Positions 8,227 through 17,312 of a DNA stretch of 64,000 nucleotides are shown here, one piece after another. Under the pieces are notes generated by a model that was not told the DNA's origin, did not search any database, and was given only the letters and a program-made list of their open reading frames with translations. Source of the DNA: JAYOEY01 sp038116945 (GTDB taxonomy: Bacteria > Pseudomonadota > Alphaproteobacteria > MPNO01 > UBA2964); the NCBI GenBank assembly GCA_038116945.1, contig JAYOEY010000001.1, positions 1 through 64,000 on the forward strand. Reading direction: 5' to 3'. How positions within the stretch are numbered: position 1 is the first letter of the stretch; every line of letters begins with the position of its first letter. Position numbers and translations under genes: made by a program.

Positions 8227-8850
8227 ATGGCACGAGCGCCGGGAGGCAATCAGCGCGAGGGCGGACGTCGCCGCGGTCGCGGCGGTGAAGAAGCCGAACA
8301 GTCTGATCTGGTCGACAAGCTGGTCAGCATCAACCGCGTCGCCAAGGTCGTAAAAGGCGGGCGCCGGTTCGGGTTTGCCGCCCTTGTCGTGGTCGGCGAC
8401 ATGAAGGGCCGGGTCGGGTACGGCTCGGGCAAGGCGCGCGAGGTTCCCGAAGCCATTCGCAAGGCGACCGAGCAGGCAAAAGGCCAGATGATTCGCGTTC
8501 CCCTGCGTGAAGGCAGGACGCTGCACCATGATATCGAGGCGAGATTCGGGGCGGGAAAGGTAATCTGCCGCGCGGCGCCGCCCGGCACCGGCATTATCGC
8601 AGGCGGACCGATGCGCGCCGTCTTCGAAACACTTGGCGTGCAGGACGTCGTCGCGAAATCGAACGGATCGCAGAACCCCTATAACATGGTCAAAGCGGCG
8701 TTCGAGGCGCTGAAGCTGCTGCAGTCGCCGCGCTCTGTCGCGGCGCGGCGCGGCCGCAAGGTTTCGGACATCCTTGGACCGCGCGGCGGCGAAGCGGCGA
8801 ATGCCGCTCCGGCATCGCAGCCCGAAGCGATGGAGGGGGCCGATGGCTGA
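8227..8850 (+). CDS. rpsE: 30S ribosomal protein S5 (uS5)
   Basis: The double-stranded-RNA-binding segment (VSINRVAKVVKGGRRFGFAA) lies around residues 35-60, followed by GYGSGKAREVPEAIRKA and PGTGIIAGGPMRAVFE. At 207 residues it is longer than E. coli S5 (167) because of a basic N-terminus and a low-complexity Ala/Glu C-tail (EAANAAPASQPEAMEG). It overlaps rpmD by 8 nt. Confidence 0.97.
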   Translation: MARAPGGNQREGGRRRGRGGEEAEQSDLVDKLVSINRVAKVVKGGRRFGFAALVVVGDMKGRVGYGSGKAREVPEAIRKATEQAKGQMIRVPLREGRTLHHDIEARFGAGKVICRAAPPGTGIIAGGPMRAVFETLGVQDVVAKSNGSQNPYNMVKAAFEALKLLQSPRSVAARRGRKVSDILGPRGGEAANAAPASQPEAMEGADG

Positions 8851-9031
8851 CGGAAAAATCCGGGTTACCCAGATAGGAAGCCCTATCGGCCGGCCCGCCG
8901 ACCAGCGCGAAACGCTGATCGGGCTCGGTCTCAACAAGATGCATCGGACGCGGGAGCTGGAAGATACCCCGTCTGTCCGCGGCATGATTAACAAGGTCAG
9001 CCATCTCGTTCGCGTCGAAGAAGCGAACTGA
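8843..9031 (+). CDS. rpmD: 50S ribosomal protein L30 (uL30)
   Basis: The 62-residue product contains KIRVTQIGSPIGRPADQRET and GLGLNKMHRTRELEDT, a typical L30. ATG 8843 lies inside the rpsE stop region, so the two genes are probably translationally coupled. An upstream ATG at 8774 lies well within rpsE and would add non-homologous residues. Confidence 0.96.
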   Translation: MADGKIRVTQIGSPIGRPADQRETLIGLGLNKMHRTRELEDTPSVRGMINKVSHLVRVEEAN

Positions 9032-9053
9032 AGGCGAACAGGAGCGTAGGGTC

Positions 9054-9533
9054 ATGCGGTTGAACCAGATTTCCGACAATTCCGGCGCCACGCGGTCGCG
9101 CAAACGCGTCGGACGCGGGGCGTCGTCGGGGCTCGGCAAGACGAGCGGCAAGGGCCAGAAGGGCCAGAAGTCGCGCAGCGGCGTCGCAATCCGGGGTTTC
9201 GAAGGCGGCCAGATGCCGATCTATCGCCGGTTGCCCAAACGCGGATTCAATAACATTTTCCGCAAGGACTACCGGGAAATCAATCTGGGCCGGCTTCAGG
9301 CTGCGATCGACGCGGGTAAAATCGATGCCGGCAAGCCGATCGATGCCGATGTCCTGGTGGCTGCCGGAATGATCAAATCCGCGCGAGATGGAATTCGCCT
9401 CCTTGCCACAGGCGAGTTGAAGGCCAACATCAATATCACCGTGGCCGGCGCATCGAAGGCGGCGCTCGCGGCTGTTGAGGGCGCGGGCGGCACCGTTATC
9501 GTGACGGCGCCTGCGAAAGAACGAGCAGAATGA
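9054..9533 (+). CDS. rplO: 50S ribosomal protein L15 (uL15)
   Basis: The 159-residue product has the glycine/basic N-terminal arm RVGRGASSGLGKTSGKGQKG and GFEGGQMPIYRRLPKRGF, diagnostic of L15, which inserts into the core of the 50S subunit. ACAGGAGCG precedes the ATG. It is followed by a 65-nt gap before secY in which no promoter was recognised. Confidence 0.97.
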   Translation: MRLNQISDNSGATRSRKRVGRGASSGLGKTSGKGQKGQKSRSGVAIRGFEGGQMPIYRRLPKRGFNNIFRKDYREINLGRLQAAIDAGKIDAGKPIDADVLVAAGMIKSARDGIRLLATGELKANINITVAGASKAALAAVEGAGGTVIVTAPAKERAE

Positions 9534-9598
9534 TCAGGTTGCCGGTACGGCGGCCGACGATGGGGACGCGGCAGATTAAAAGCCGCGCCGGAAAGTAA

Positions 9599-10942
9599 AT
9601 GGCATCAGCCGCAGAACAGCTCGCTGCCCATATCAATTTCGGGCAGCTTTCGAAAGCGACGGAGCTTAAGAAGCGTCTGTGGTTTACGCTGGGCGCGCTC
9701 ATCGTATACCGGTTCGGCACCTATATTCCGCTGCCCGGCATCGATCCCGCCATCCTGAAGGAAATTTTCCAGCAGCAGGCCGGCGGCATTCTCGGCATGT
9801 TCAACATGTTCGCCGGCGGCGCGTTCGGACGGATGACGATCTTTGCGCTCGGCATCATGCCGTATATCTCGGCCGCCATCATCATGCAGCTGCTGAGCGC
9901 GGTTCATCCCTATTTCGAGCAGCTCAAGAAAGAGGGTGAGCCGGGTCGCAAAAAGATCAACCAGTATACGCGCTACGGCACCGTCCTCCTGTCGCTTGTC
10001 CAGGGGTACGGGATTGCTGTCGGTCTCGAAGGAATGTCGGGATCGCAGGGGAGCGCCGTGATCGATCCGGGCGCGTTCTTCAGGGCGGCGACCGTCATCA
10101 CGCTTGTCGGCGGGACCATGTTCCTCATGTGGCTGGGCGAACAGATTACAGCGCGCGGCGTCGGAAACGGGATTTCCCTGATCATTTTCGCCGGCATCGT
10201 CGCAGAACTGCCGTCCGCACTGGCGGGGACACTCGAACTTGGCCGGACAGGCGCGCTGTCCGCTCCGCTGATTATCTTTCTGCTGTTGATGGCAGTCGTC
10301 GTCATTACGACAATTGTCTTCGTCGAGCGGGCGCAGCGACGGGTGGTCGTGCAGTACCCGAAACGCCAGGTGGGCAACAAGATGTTCGGCGGCGACAGCT
10401 CGCATTTGCCGCTCAAGATCAATACCGCCGGCGTCATACCGCCGATCTTCGCCAGTTCCCTCCTGCTGCTGCCGCTTACGATCGCTGGCTTCAGCGCGGA
10501 CCAGGGACCGGAATGGCTTGGCCAGGTCACGGCCTATCTGGGACATGGCCAGCCTGTATATTTGCTGCTTTATACGTTGCTGATCGCGTTCTTCGCCTTC
10601 TTCTATACGTCCGTTGTGTTCAACCCGACGGAGACCGCCGATAATCTGAAGAAGAACGGCGGATTCGTGCCTGGTATCCGGCCGGGCAAGAACACGGCCG
10701 AGCATCTCGATTATATCCTGACGCGTATCACCGTTTTCGGCGCCATTTATCTGGTTGCGATTAGCATTCTGCCCGAGCTGCTGATCTCGCAGTACGCGGT
10801 TCCGTTTTATTTCGGCGGAACGTCGTTGCTGATCGTTGTCACGGTTACCATGGATACTGTCGCGCAGGTGCAGTCGCACCTTCTGGCACACCAGTATGAA
10901 GGGCTGATCAAGAAGTCCCGTTTGCGGGGGCGGCGTGGATGA
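9599..10942 (+). CDS. secY: Protein translocase subunit SecY
   Basis: The 447-residue membrane protein forms the channel of the SecYEG translocon. It has ten predicted hydrophobic segments. Recognisable motifs include the FGTYIPLPGID region (TM1 end), GGILGMFNMFAGGAFGRMTIFALGIMPYISA (plug and TM2), the cytosolic KKINQYTRYGT loop and the C-terminal GIRPGKNTAEHLDYILTRIT. It overlaps adk by 4 nt, so membrane insertion machinery and adenylate kinase are co-translated as in many bacteria. Confidence 0.98.
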   Translation: MASAAEQLAAHINFGQLSKATELKKRLWFTLGALIVYRFGTYIPLPGIDPAILKEIFQQQAGGILGMFNMFAGGAFGRMTIFALGIMPYISAAIIMQLLSAVHPYFEQLKKEGEPGRKKINQYTRYGTVLLSLVQGYGIAVGLEGMSGSQGSAVIDPGAFFRAATVITLVGGTMFLMWLGEQITARGVGNGISLIIFAGIVAELPSALAGTLELGRTGALSAPLIIFLLLMAVVVITTIVFVERAQRRVVVQYPKRQVGNKMFGGDSSHLPLKINTAGVIPPIFASSLLLLPLTIAGFSADQGPEWLGQVTAYLGHGQPVYLLLYTLLIAFFAFFYTSVVFNPTETADNLKKNGGFVPGIRPGKNTAEHLDYILTRITVFGAIYLVAISILPELLISQYAVPFYFGGTSLLIVVTVTMDTVAQVQSHLLAHQYEGLIKKSRLRGRRG

Positions 10943-11589
10943 GGCTGATCCTGCTGGGACCGCCTGGCTCCGGTAAGGGTACGCAGGCTCAGGAACTTGA
11001 GCGTCGTTATGACCTGATCCAGCTCTCGACGGGCGAAATGTTGCGGGACGCAATCGGCTCCGGCAGCGAACTGGGTAAGAAAGTAAAGGACATCATGGAA
11101 TCCGGCTCTTTGGTTTCCGATGAAATCGTAGTGAGAATGATCGCCGACCGTATAGCGCATCCGGATTGCGAGAAGGGTTTCATTCTGGACGGGGTGCCGA
11201 GGACGACCGCGCAGGCGGAAGCCCTGGAAACGATGCTGGAAGAGACCGACAGGCCGATCGACCACGTTATTGCATTCGATGTCGATAAGGACGTTCTGAC
11301 CCGGCGTATCAGTGGACGTTTCAGCTGCGCCAAATGCGGCGCCGGTTACCACGATGAGTTCAAAAAGCCGGAACGGGACGGCACATGCGATCTTTGCGGA
11401 GGAACGGATTTTTCCCGGCGTTCCGATGACAATCCGGAAACAGTGCGCGCGCGTCTTGACGCCTATGAGGCCCAGACCGCTCCGCTGCTTCCATTTTACC
11501 GGGAAAAAGGGCTGTTGCGCAGGGTGGACGCAATGGCGGAGATAAAGGACGTTACGGCTGCGATCGAAAAGATTCTGGCCAGCGTGTGA
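10939..11589 (+). CDS. adk: Adenylate kinase, zinc-type lid
   Basis: The enzyme interconverts ATP + AMP and 2 ADP. The P-loop GPPGSGKGTQ is at residues 7-16, followed by LSTGEMLRDA (AMP site) and DGVPRTTAQAEAL (residues 84-96). The lid carries four cysteines, C130, C133, C150 and C153, in two CXXC pairs, so a structural zinc is expected instead of the hydrogen-bonded lid of E. coli Adk. Length 216 is the long form. The ATG is inside the secY stop. Confidence 0.97.
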   Translation: MRLILLGPPGSGKGTQAQELERRYDLIQLSTGEMLRDAIGSGSELGKKVKDIMESGSLVSDEIVVRMIADRIAHPDCEKGFILDGVPRTTAQAEALETMLEETDRPIDHVIAFDVDKDVLTRRISGRFSCAKCGAGYHDEFKKPERDGTCDLCGGTDFSRRSDDNPETVRARLDAYEAQTAPLLPFYREKGLLRRVDAMAEIKDVTAAIEKILASV

Positions 11590-11592
11590 TTG

Positions 11593-11620
11593 TTGACTTG
11601 AGGACGGCAGGACCTATAAT
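11593..11620 (+). promoter_or_regulatory. Sigma-70-type promoter for rpsM-rpsK-rpoA-rplQ
   Basis: TTGACT at 11593-11598 and TATAAT at 11615-11620 are separated by 16 nt, close to the vegetative consensus, in the 103-nt gap between adk and rpsM. This would let the alpha operon be transcribed independently of the upstream S10-spc read-through. Transcription itself has not been shown here. Confidence 0.75.
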
Positions 11621-11692
11621 CCCCGACCTTCGGGCTCAGGTGAAAATGACGGAAAAACAAGGCGGTTGCCGCCAATTCGAGGAGAATCCGGC

Positions 11693-12055
11693 ATGGCGCG
11701 AATAGCGGGTGTCAACTTACCGAACAAGCCGACATGGGTGGCGCTGACCTATATTCATGGGATCGGTCCGACGTCGGCCAAAAAGATATGCGAAGCGACC
11801 GGCGTCGAGGCGACGCGCCGGATCGACGAATTGAGCGATGACGAGCTCGGTCGGGTTCGCGAGCTGATCGATCAGAGCTTCAAGATCGAGGGCGAACTTC
11901 GCCGCGAAACAGCCATGAATATCAAGCGATTGATGGACCTTGGCTGCTATCGGGGGCTGCGTCATCGTCGCGGCATGCCGGTTCGCGGCCAGCGTACCCA
12001 CACCAACGCGCGCACCCGCAAGGGCAGGGCGCGGCCGATTACCGGCAAGAAATAG
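11693..12055 (+). CDS. rpsM: 30S ribosomal protein S13 (uS13)
   Basis: The 120-residue protein begins MARIAGVNLPNKPTWVALTYIHGIG and has the C-terminal basic segment RGLRHRRGMPVRGQRTHTNA. It contacts P-site tRNA and bridges to the 50S. An in-frame ATG at 11666 is rejected because GAGGAG sits just before ATG 11693 and S13 starts there in relatives. Confidence 0.97.
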   Translation: MARIAGVNLPNKPTWVALTYIHGIGPTSAKKICEATGVEATRRIDELSDDELGRVRELIDQSFKIEGELRRETAMNIKRLMDLGCYRGLRHRRGMPVRGQRTHTNARTRKGRARPITGKK

Positions 12056-12084
12056 ACGCCAGCGAAAGACAGACGGGAAAAATC

Positions 12085-12477
12085 ATGGCACGGCAAGCAA
12101 CCACGCGCGTTCGGCGTCGCGAACGGAAGAACATCACATCGGGTATCGCGCATGTAAACGCGACCTTCAACAATACGATGATCACCATCGCCGATGCCCA
12201 GGGCAACACGATCGCCTGGTCGTCCGCCGGGTCGTCGGGTTTCAAGGGGTCGCGCAAATCGACTCCCTATGCGGCGCAGATGGCGGCGGAAGACGCAGGA
12301 CGCAAGGCCATGGAACACGGAATGAAAACCCTTGAGGTCGAAGTCAAGGGGCCGGGTTCAGGGCGTGAATCGGCGCTTCGCGCGCTTCAGACGGTGGGAT
12401 TTACCGTGACGTCGATCCGCGATGTGACGCCGATTCCGCACAACGGATGCCGTCCGCGCAAACGGCGCAGGGTATAG
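12085..12477 (+). CDS. rpsK: 30S ribosomal protein S11 (uS11)
   Basis: At 130 residues this carries GIAHVNATFNNTMITIADAQG, TPYAAQMAAEDA and the invariant C-terminus HNGCRPRKRRRV. S11 forms part of the platform near the E-site. The 94-nt gap to the chosen rpoA start is the largest inside the alpha operon. Confidence 0.97.
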   Translation: MARQATTRVRRRERKNITSGIAHVNATFNNTMITIADAQGNTIAWSSAGSSGFKGSRKSTPYAAQMAAEDAGRKAMEHGMKTLEVEVKGPGSGRESALRALQTVGFTVTSIRDVTPIPHNGCRPRKRRRV

Positions 12478-12571
12478 CAGAGCAAAAAATCGATCGGCCG
12501 CCCCGTCGGCGGTTGAATTAGGAAATTTGGCGCGCCGTCACCCGACGGCCGAGCAGAATGAGGTTATACCG

Positions 12572-13588
12572 GTGATTCAGAAGAACTGGCAGGAACTGAT
12601 CAAACCCAACAAGCTTGAAATTACGCCGGGCATGGATGCGTCGCGCAGTGCGACCATCGTCGTGGAGCCGCTCGAGCGTGGATTCGGCATGACCCTTGGC
12701 AATGCGCTTCGGCGGATACTTCTGTCGTCGCTGCAGGGCGCCTCGGTAACCGCGGTCCAGATCGACGGCGTACTGCATGAATTCTCGTCGATCCCGGGCG
12801 TCCGGGAAGACGTGACCGATATCATCCTGAACCTGAAGGGGCTTGCGCTGCGCTATCACGGGGATACGCAGCGCCGCATTTCCCTTACGGCGTCGGGACC
12901 GGGCGAAGTTACCGCCGGCATGATCGACGCATCGCACGATGTGGAGATCGTCGATCCGGATCTGGTGATCTGTACGCTCGACGACGACGCCAAGATCAAT
13001 ATGGAAATGACGATCACGACGGGCAAGGGATACGTTCCGGCCGCACAGATGCGTGCGGAAGATGCGCCGATCGGCCTGATCCCGATCGATGCGGTATACA
13101 GCCCGGTTCGGCGGGTCACCTTCCGCGTCGCCAATACGCGCGTCGGCCAGGTGACGGATTACGACAGCCTTTCGCTGGATGTCGAAACCGACGGAACCGT
13201 GACGCCCGATGACGCCGTGGCTCTCGCCGCCCGTATCCTTCAGGATCAGCTGCAGACCTTCATCAATTTCGAGGAGCCGACGGCAAACGTCGAATCGGAA
13301 TCGATGGCCGAGCCGATGTTCAACAGGAACCTCCTTCGCAAGGTCGACGAGCTTGAGTTGTCGGTGCGTTCGGCCAACTGCCTGAAGAACGACAACATTA
13401 TCTATATCGGCGACCTGGTGCAGAAGTCCGAGCAGGAAATGCTGCGGACCCCGAATTTCGGCCGGAAATCGCTGAACGAGATCAAGGAAGTCCTGTCCCA
13501 GATGGGGCTTCACCTCGGCATGGAAATCACCGAATGGCCGCCCGAAAACATCGAGGAAATGGCCAAGCGGCTGGAAGAACCCTACTGA
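12572..13588 (+). CDS. rpoA: RNA polymerase subunit alpha
   Basis: From GTG 12572 the product is 338 residues beginning (M)IQKNWQELIKPNKLEI, the standard alphaproteobacterial RpoA N-terminus. The N-terminal dimerisation domain has FGMTLGNALRRILLSSL, and the C-terminal domain has LELSVRSANCLKNDNI and NFGRKSLNEIKE, which contacts UP elements and activators. The frame is open to TTG 12527, which would add 15 residues, but its AGGA is too close. AGG at 12561-12563 is well placed for 12572. Confidence 0.95.
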   Translation: MIQKNWQELIKPNKLEITPGMDASRSATIVVEPLERGFGMTLGNALRRILLSSLQGASVTAVQIDGVLHEFSSIPGVREDVTDIILNLKGLALRYHGDTQRRISLTASGPGEVTAGMIDASHDVEIVDPDLVICTLDDDAKINMEMTITTGKGYVPAAQMRAEDAPIGLIPIDAVYSPVRRVTFRVANTRVGQVTDYDSLSLDVETDGTVTPDDAVALAARILQDQLQTFINFEEPTANVESESMAEPMFNRNLLRKVDELELSVRSANCLKNDNIIYIGDLVQKSEQEMLRTPNFGRKSLNEIKEVLSQMGLHLGMEITEWPPENIEEMAKRLEEPY

Positions 13589-13639
13589 TCGACTGGAACG
13601 GAAGCCGGACGCGATCCGGACGAACGGGAGCACTGAGTC

Positions 13640-14080
13640 ATGCGTCATAGACTAAGCGGCCGCAAGCTGAACCGCACGACATCGCATCGGAAAGCCATGT
13701 TTCGCAACATGGCCTGTGCGCTGATCAAGCACGAGCAGATTACCACGACCCTGCCCAAGGCAAAGGAACTGCGGCCGGTGGTTGAGAAGCTGGTCACGCT
13801 GGGCAAGCGCGGCGGGCTGCACGCGCGCCGGCAGGCGCTGAGCCGCCTGAACAATGATCCCGCCATGGTCGAAAAGCTGTTCGGCACCCTGGCGGAACGC
13901 TATTCGGAACGCGCCGGCGGCTATACGCGCGTCATGAAGGCGGGTTTCAGATATGGCGATAACGCGCCGATGGCGGTGATCGAGTTCATCGACCGCGATG
14001 CGGACGCGAAAGGCCAGGATTCCGGTCCCCTGCCGGAAATGGCGGAGGAAGAAGAGCGGATGGCGGCGGCAGCGGCCTGA
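13640..14080 (+). CDS. rplQ: 50S ribosomal protein L17 (bL17)
   Basis: The 146-residue protein begins MRHRLSGRKLNRTTSHRKAMF and includes HEQITTTLPKAKELRPVVEKL and GGYTRVMKAGFRYGDNAPMAVIEF. It closes the alpha operon; the acidic/alanine C-tail is longer than in E. coli. A clear terminator follows. Confidence 0.97.
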   Translation: MRHRLSGRKLNRTTSHRKAMFRNMACALIKHEQITTTLPKAKELRPVVEKLVTLGKRGGLHARRQALSRLNNDPAMVEKLFGTLAERYSERAGGYTRVMKAGFRYGDNAPMAVIEFIDRDADAKGQDSGPLPEMAEEEERMAAAAA

Positions 14081-14105
14081 TCCATCCGGACCAGATGGAG
14101 TATTC

Positions 14106-14137
14106 GAGGCGGCGGCAACGCCGCCTCTTTTGTTTGT
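14106..14137 (+). terminator. Rho-independent terminator after rplQ
   Basis: A perfect 9-bp GC stem (GAGGCGGCG / CGCCGCCTC) is closed by a GCAA (GNRA) tetraloop and followed by TTTTGTTTGT. It ends the ribosomal super-operon 25 nt after the rplQ stop, and it argues against the in-frame ATG at 14095 as the start of the next gene. Confidence 0.92.
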
Positions 14138-14199
14138 CCGGATTCCCGGACATCGATTACTATGCCCCTTTCTCGATGAAAACGGATGCGGACCGGCCG

Positions 14200-15615
14200 A
14201 TGCAGGCGAAAATTCTGTTCCTGTCCCTGATGCTTGCTGTTCTGACGCTATCCTCCTGGAGCGACGGCGCGCGGGCTCAGAAACGGATTCCGGATACTCG
14301 CACGCAGATCACTCTTTCCTATGCGCCGCTGGTGAAAAAGGCCGCCCCGAGCGTTGTCAATATCTACACCAAGCGCGTCGTGCAGACCCGCCGGTCGCCT
14401 TTTCTCAACGATCCCTTTTTCCGCCAGTTCTTCGGCGATGCCTTTAATTTCGGGGCGCCGCGGAAACGGGTGGAAAATTCTCTGGGTTCGGGAGTGATCG
14501 TACGGCCCGAGGGCGTGGTGGTTACGAACCACCATGTGATCGACAAGGCGGATCAGATCGTCGTCGTCCTGTCGGACAGGCGCGAACTCAAGGCGAGCGT
14601 CGTTCTCTCGGACGAGAAGACAGACCTCGCGATTCTTCGCGTCGACGCGGAGGGGGAAGCGCTTCCGCACCTGGAACTGCATGATTCCGACGATCTGGAG
14701 GTCGGCGATCTCGTTCTTGCCATCGGCAATCCGTTCGGGGTGGGACAGACCGTGACTGGCGGCATCGTGTCGGCTCTCGCCAGAGCGGCCGAGAACATCT
14801 CGGATTTCAGTTTTTTCATTCAGACGGATGCCGCCATCAATCCGGGAAATTCCGGCGGAGCCCTGATTTCGATGGACGGCCGTCTGGTCGGCATCAATAC
14901 CGCGATCTATAGCCGAAGCGGCGGTTCCCAGGGCATCGGTTTCGCCATTCCAGCCAATATGGTGGCACAGGTCGTTGAAAGCGCGGTAAAGGGGACAAAG
15001 ATCGTCCGGCCCTGGTTCGGCGCCACGGGCCAGTCCGTGACAAGCGATCTCGCGGGGGCGCTGGGGCTGAAACGGCCGACCGGGGTGCTTATTTCCGATA
15101 TTCACCGGCTTGGGCCGGCGCGAAAGGCCGGCATAAAAGCCGGAGACGTCATTCTTGCCATCAACGGCAAGGAAGTCGTGGACCCCCGGGCGCTTCGGTT
15201 CCGTATCGCCACGGCCGCGGTTGGAAAGACGGCAGAGCTCAGCGTTTTCCGAGCCGGCAGGAAGGTGCGTCTGACCCTGCCGCTCGAACCGCCTCCGGAG
15301 ATTCCGCCCCGGCGAGTCACGCGCCTGAAGGGCAAGCATCCGCTCTTCGGCGTTACGGTCGCCAACCTGTCCCCGGCACTCGCCGAGGAGCTTTCGGTCG
15401 ATCACGGGCTGGATGGCGTCATTGTTCTCGAGATCGGGCGGCGCAGTCCGGCGCGCCGCTTCGGCCTGCGTCCCGGTGATATCCTGTCGAGCGTCAATTC
15501 CCGAAAGATCGACAGTGTTGCGACCGCGATCGCAGCGCTGCAGGACACGCAGGCGTCGTGGCGGATTTCGGTCAGGCGAAACGGGCGCGAACTGACGGTG
15601 GTGATCGATGGCTGA
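14200..15615 (+). CDS. DegP/HtrA-type periplasmic serine protease (Do family)
   Basis: From ATG 14200 the product is 471 residues, with a signal peptide of about 24 residues (KILFLSLMLAVLTLSS, ending near GARAQ) for export. The trypsin-like domain has catalytic H112 (VVTNHHVID), D142 (KTDLAILRV) and S218 (NPGNSGGAL), followed by two PDZ domains (around 245-345 and 370-470). It degrades or holds misfolded envelope proteins. ATG 14176 is an alternative start; the frame is open to 14095 but crosses the rplQ terminator. The stop overlaps rarA by 8 nt. Confidence 0.93.
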   Translation: MQAKILFLSLMLAVLTLSSWSDGARAQKRIPDTRTQITLSYAPLVKKAAPSVVNIYTKRVVQTRRSPFLNDPFFRQFFGDAFNFGAPRKRVENSLGSGVIVRPEGVVVTNHHVIDKADQIVVVLSDRRELKASVVLSDEKTDLAILRVDAEGEALPHLELHDSDDLEVGDLVLAIGNPFGVGQTVTGGIVSALARAAENISDFSFFIQTDAAINPGNSGGALISMDGRLVGINTAIYSRSGGSQGIGFAIPANMVAQVVESAVKGTKIVRPWFGATGQSVTSDLAGALGLKRPTGVLISDIHRLGPARKAGIKAGDVILAINGKEVVDPRALRFRIATAAVGKTAELSVFRAGRKVRLTLPLEPPPEIPPRRVTRLKGKHPLFGVTVANLSPALAEELSVDHGLDGVIVLEIGRRSPARRFGLRPGDILSSVNSRKIDSVATAIAALQDTQASWRISVRRNGRELTVVIDG

Positions 15616-16921
15616 CGCCGCTGCGACCGGCAACCTGTTCGAAGCGCAGGCGCCCCGGCCTCTGGCGGACCGGCTGCGTCCGGACACCCTGTCGGACGTC
15701 GTGGGGCAGGGGCATCTGCTCGGCGAGGACAGGCCGCTTGCCAGGCTGGTCAGGGCGGGTGCGCTGGTTTCGATGATTCTGTGGGGCCCGCCGGGAACGG
15801 GAAAGACGACAATCGCCCGGCTTCTTGCCGAATGCTCGGGGCTCAGGTTTGTCATGCTGTCGGCGATTTTTTCCGGCGTAGCGGAGCTTCGAAAGGTATT
15901 CGACGAGGCGCGCACGGCGCGGGCCGCCGGGCAGGGAACGCTTCTGTTCGTCGACGAAATTCACCGCTTCAACCGCGCGCAACAGGATGGGTTTCTGCCT
16001 CACGTCGAGGACGGTACGATAATCCTGATCGGCGCGACGACGGAGAACCCGTCCTTCGAACTTAATCCGCCGCTGCTGTCGCGCTGTCAGGTGTATGTCC
16101 TGAACCGGCTTGACGATGCCGCGCTCGAGGCGTTGCTGCAACGGGCGGAGCAGGAAACCGGCGGCGGTCTTCCGGTTACGGAAGAGGCGAGATCCGCGTT
16201 GCGGGCGATGGCCGATGGTGACGGACGCTATTTGCTGAATATGGTCGAAGCGCTCTGTCTGCTTGCGCCGCCATCGCCCCTGAATGTCAGGGAACTGGCA
16301 GAGGCGGTACAGCGACGCTCTCCGCTTTACGACAAGGGGCAGGAAAGCCATTACAACCTGATCAGCGCGCTGCATAAATCGTTGCGGGCTTCGGATGCCG
16401 ATGCGTCGCTTTACTGGCTCGCCCGGATGCTCGCGGGCGGAGAAGATCCTCTGTATGTCGTTCGGCGCCTGGTTCGTTTCGCGTCCGAGGATGTCGGCCT
16501 GGCTGATCCGGCAGCGCTTCAGCAGGCCCTTGCCGCCTGGGACGCCTACGAGCGGCTGGGGTCGCCGGAAGGCGAACTGGCCATCGCGCAGGCGGTTCTC
16601 TACCTTGCGACCGCGCCGAAATCGAACGCCGCCTATCGCGCCCTCGGAGATGCGATGCGTTCGGCGAAGAAATCGGGATCGCTGACGCCGCCCAAGAACA
16701 TTCTGAATGCTCCGACCGGTCTGATGAAGGATATCGGTTACGGCGAAGGCTATGCCTACGATCACGATGCGCCCGACGCGTTTTCGGGCCAGAACTGTTT
16801 TCCCGATGAGCTGCCCAGGGAGTCGTTTTATCGGCCCGTCGATCGCGGATTCGAGCGCGATATCGCGAAGCGGCTCGCCTGGTGGGCGAAACGGCGCCAG
16901 ATTCGGGAAATCGACGGGTAA
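15608..16921 (+). CDS. rarA: Replication-associated recombination protein A (RarA/MgsA AAA+ ATPase)
   Basis: This 437-residue clamp-loader-like AAA+ ATPase has Walker A GPPGTGKTT at 60-68, Walker B LLFVDEIHR at 112-120, and sensor 1 and 2 elements (ATTENPSFELNPPLLSRCQ). The C-terminal tetramerisation region includes YNLISALHKSLRASDADASLYWLARML. RarA acts at stalled replication forks. It overlaps the protease gene by 8 nt and crcB starts 10 nt later, so an operon is likely. The usual fork-protein motif NAVTSG appears here as LSAIFSG. Confidence 0.95.
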   Translation: MADAAATGNLFEAQAPRPLADRLRPDTLSDVVGQGHLLGEDRPLARLVRAGALVSMILWGPPGTGKTTIARLLAECSGLRFVMLSAIFSGVAELRKVFDEARTARAAGQGTLLFVDEIHRFNRAQQDGFLPHVEDGTIILIGATTENPSFELNPPLLSRCQVYVLNRLDDAALEALLQRAEQETGGGLPVTEEARSALRAMADGDGRYLLNMVEALCLLAPPSPLNVRELAEAVQRRSPLYDKGQESHYNLISALHKSLRASDADASLYWLARMLAGGEDPLYVVRRLVRFASEDVGLADPAALQQALAAWDAYERLGSPEGELAIAQAVLYLATAPKSNAAYRALGDAMRSAKKSGSLTPPKNILNAPTGLMKDIGYGEGYAYDHDAPDAFSGQNCFPDELPRESFYRPVDRGFERDIAKRLAWWAKRRQIREIDG

Positions 16922-16931
16922 GGGCGCCTGG

Positions 16932-17312
16932 ATGAGCATGATTTTTTCGATCGCGGCGGGCGGAGCAATAGGCGCCCTGGGCAGGCACTGGATCGCCGGC
17001 GGCATTCAGTCTTCTCTCGGTCTTTCCTTTCCGTTCGGGACGCTGGCTGTGAACGTGATCGGTTGCGCCGTCATGGGCTCGCTTGTCGTCTCCATGGCCC
17101 AGTTCTGGTCGCCGACACAGGAAGTGAGAGCCTTTCTGACCGTCGGAATGCTGGGTGCGCTGACGACATTTTCGACTTTTTCCATGGAGGTCGTCCTGTT
17201 GACGGAACGGGGAGAGCTCCTGCAGGCAGGTCTTTATGTCATTGCGTCCGTAATCCTGTCCGTCGGCGCCGTATTTGCATCCATGGCGGCAATGCGCTGG
17301 ATTCTGACATGA
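16932..17312 (+). CDS. crcB: Fluoride ion channel CrcB (Fluc)
   Basis: The 126-residue, four-helix membrane protein has GGAIGALGRHWI near the N-terminus, GTLAVNVIGCAVMG in the second helix (the conserved Asn lines the fluoride pore) and the FSTFSME motif in the third helix. Fluc channels work as dual-topology dimers and export fluoride. The frame is open to 16752 inside rarA; ATG 16932 gives the family length. No fluoride riboswitch can fit in the 10-nt gap, so expression depends on the operon. Confidence 0.95.
   Translation: MSMIFSIAAGGAIGALGRHWIAGGIQSSLGLSFPFGTLAVNVIGCAVMGSLVVSMAQFWSPTQEVRAFLTVGMLGALTTFSTFSMEVVLLTERGELLQAGLYVIASVILSVGAVFASMAAMRWILT

Noticed and set aside
9605..11053. 482-codon minus-strand frame across secY
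   Set aside because: It is antisense to secY and the adk start, both certain by homology; the translation is Gln/Arg/Asp-rich with no motif.
14095..14199. Upstream extension of the DegP-like protease to ATG 14095
   Set aside because: It would cross the rplQ terminator hairpin and T-run and place a signal peptide 35 residues from the N-terminus.
16922..16931. Fluoride riboswitch before crcB
   Set aside because: Only 10 nt separate rarA and crcB, too short for the aptamer.
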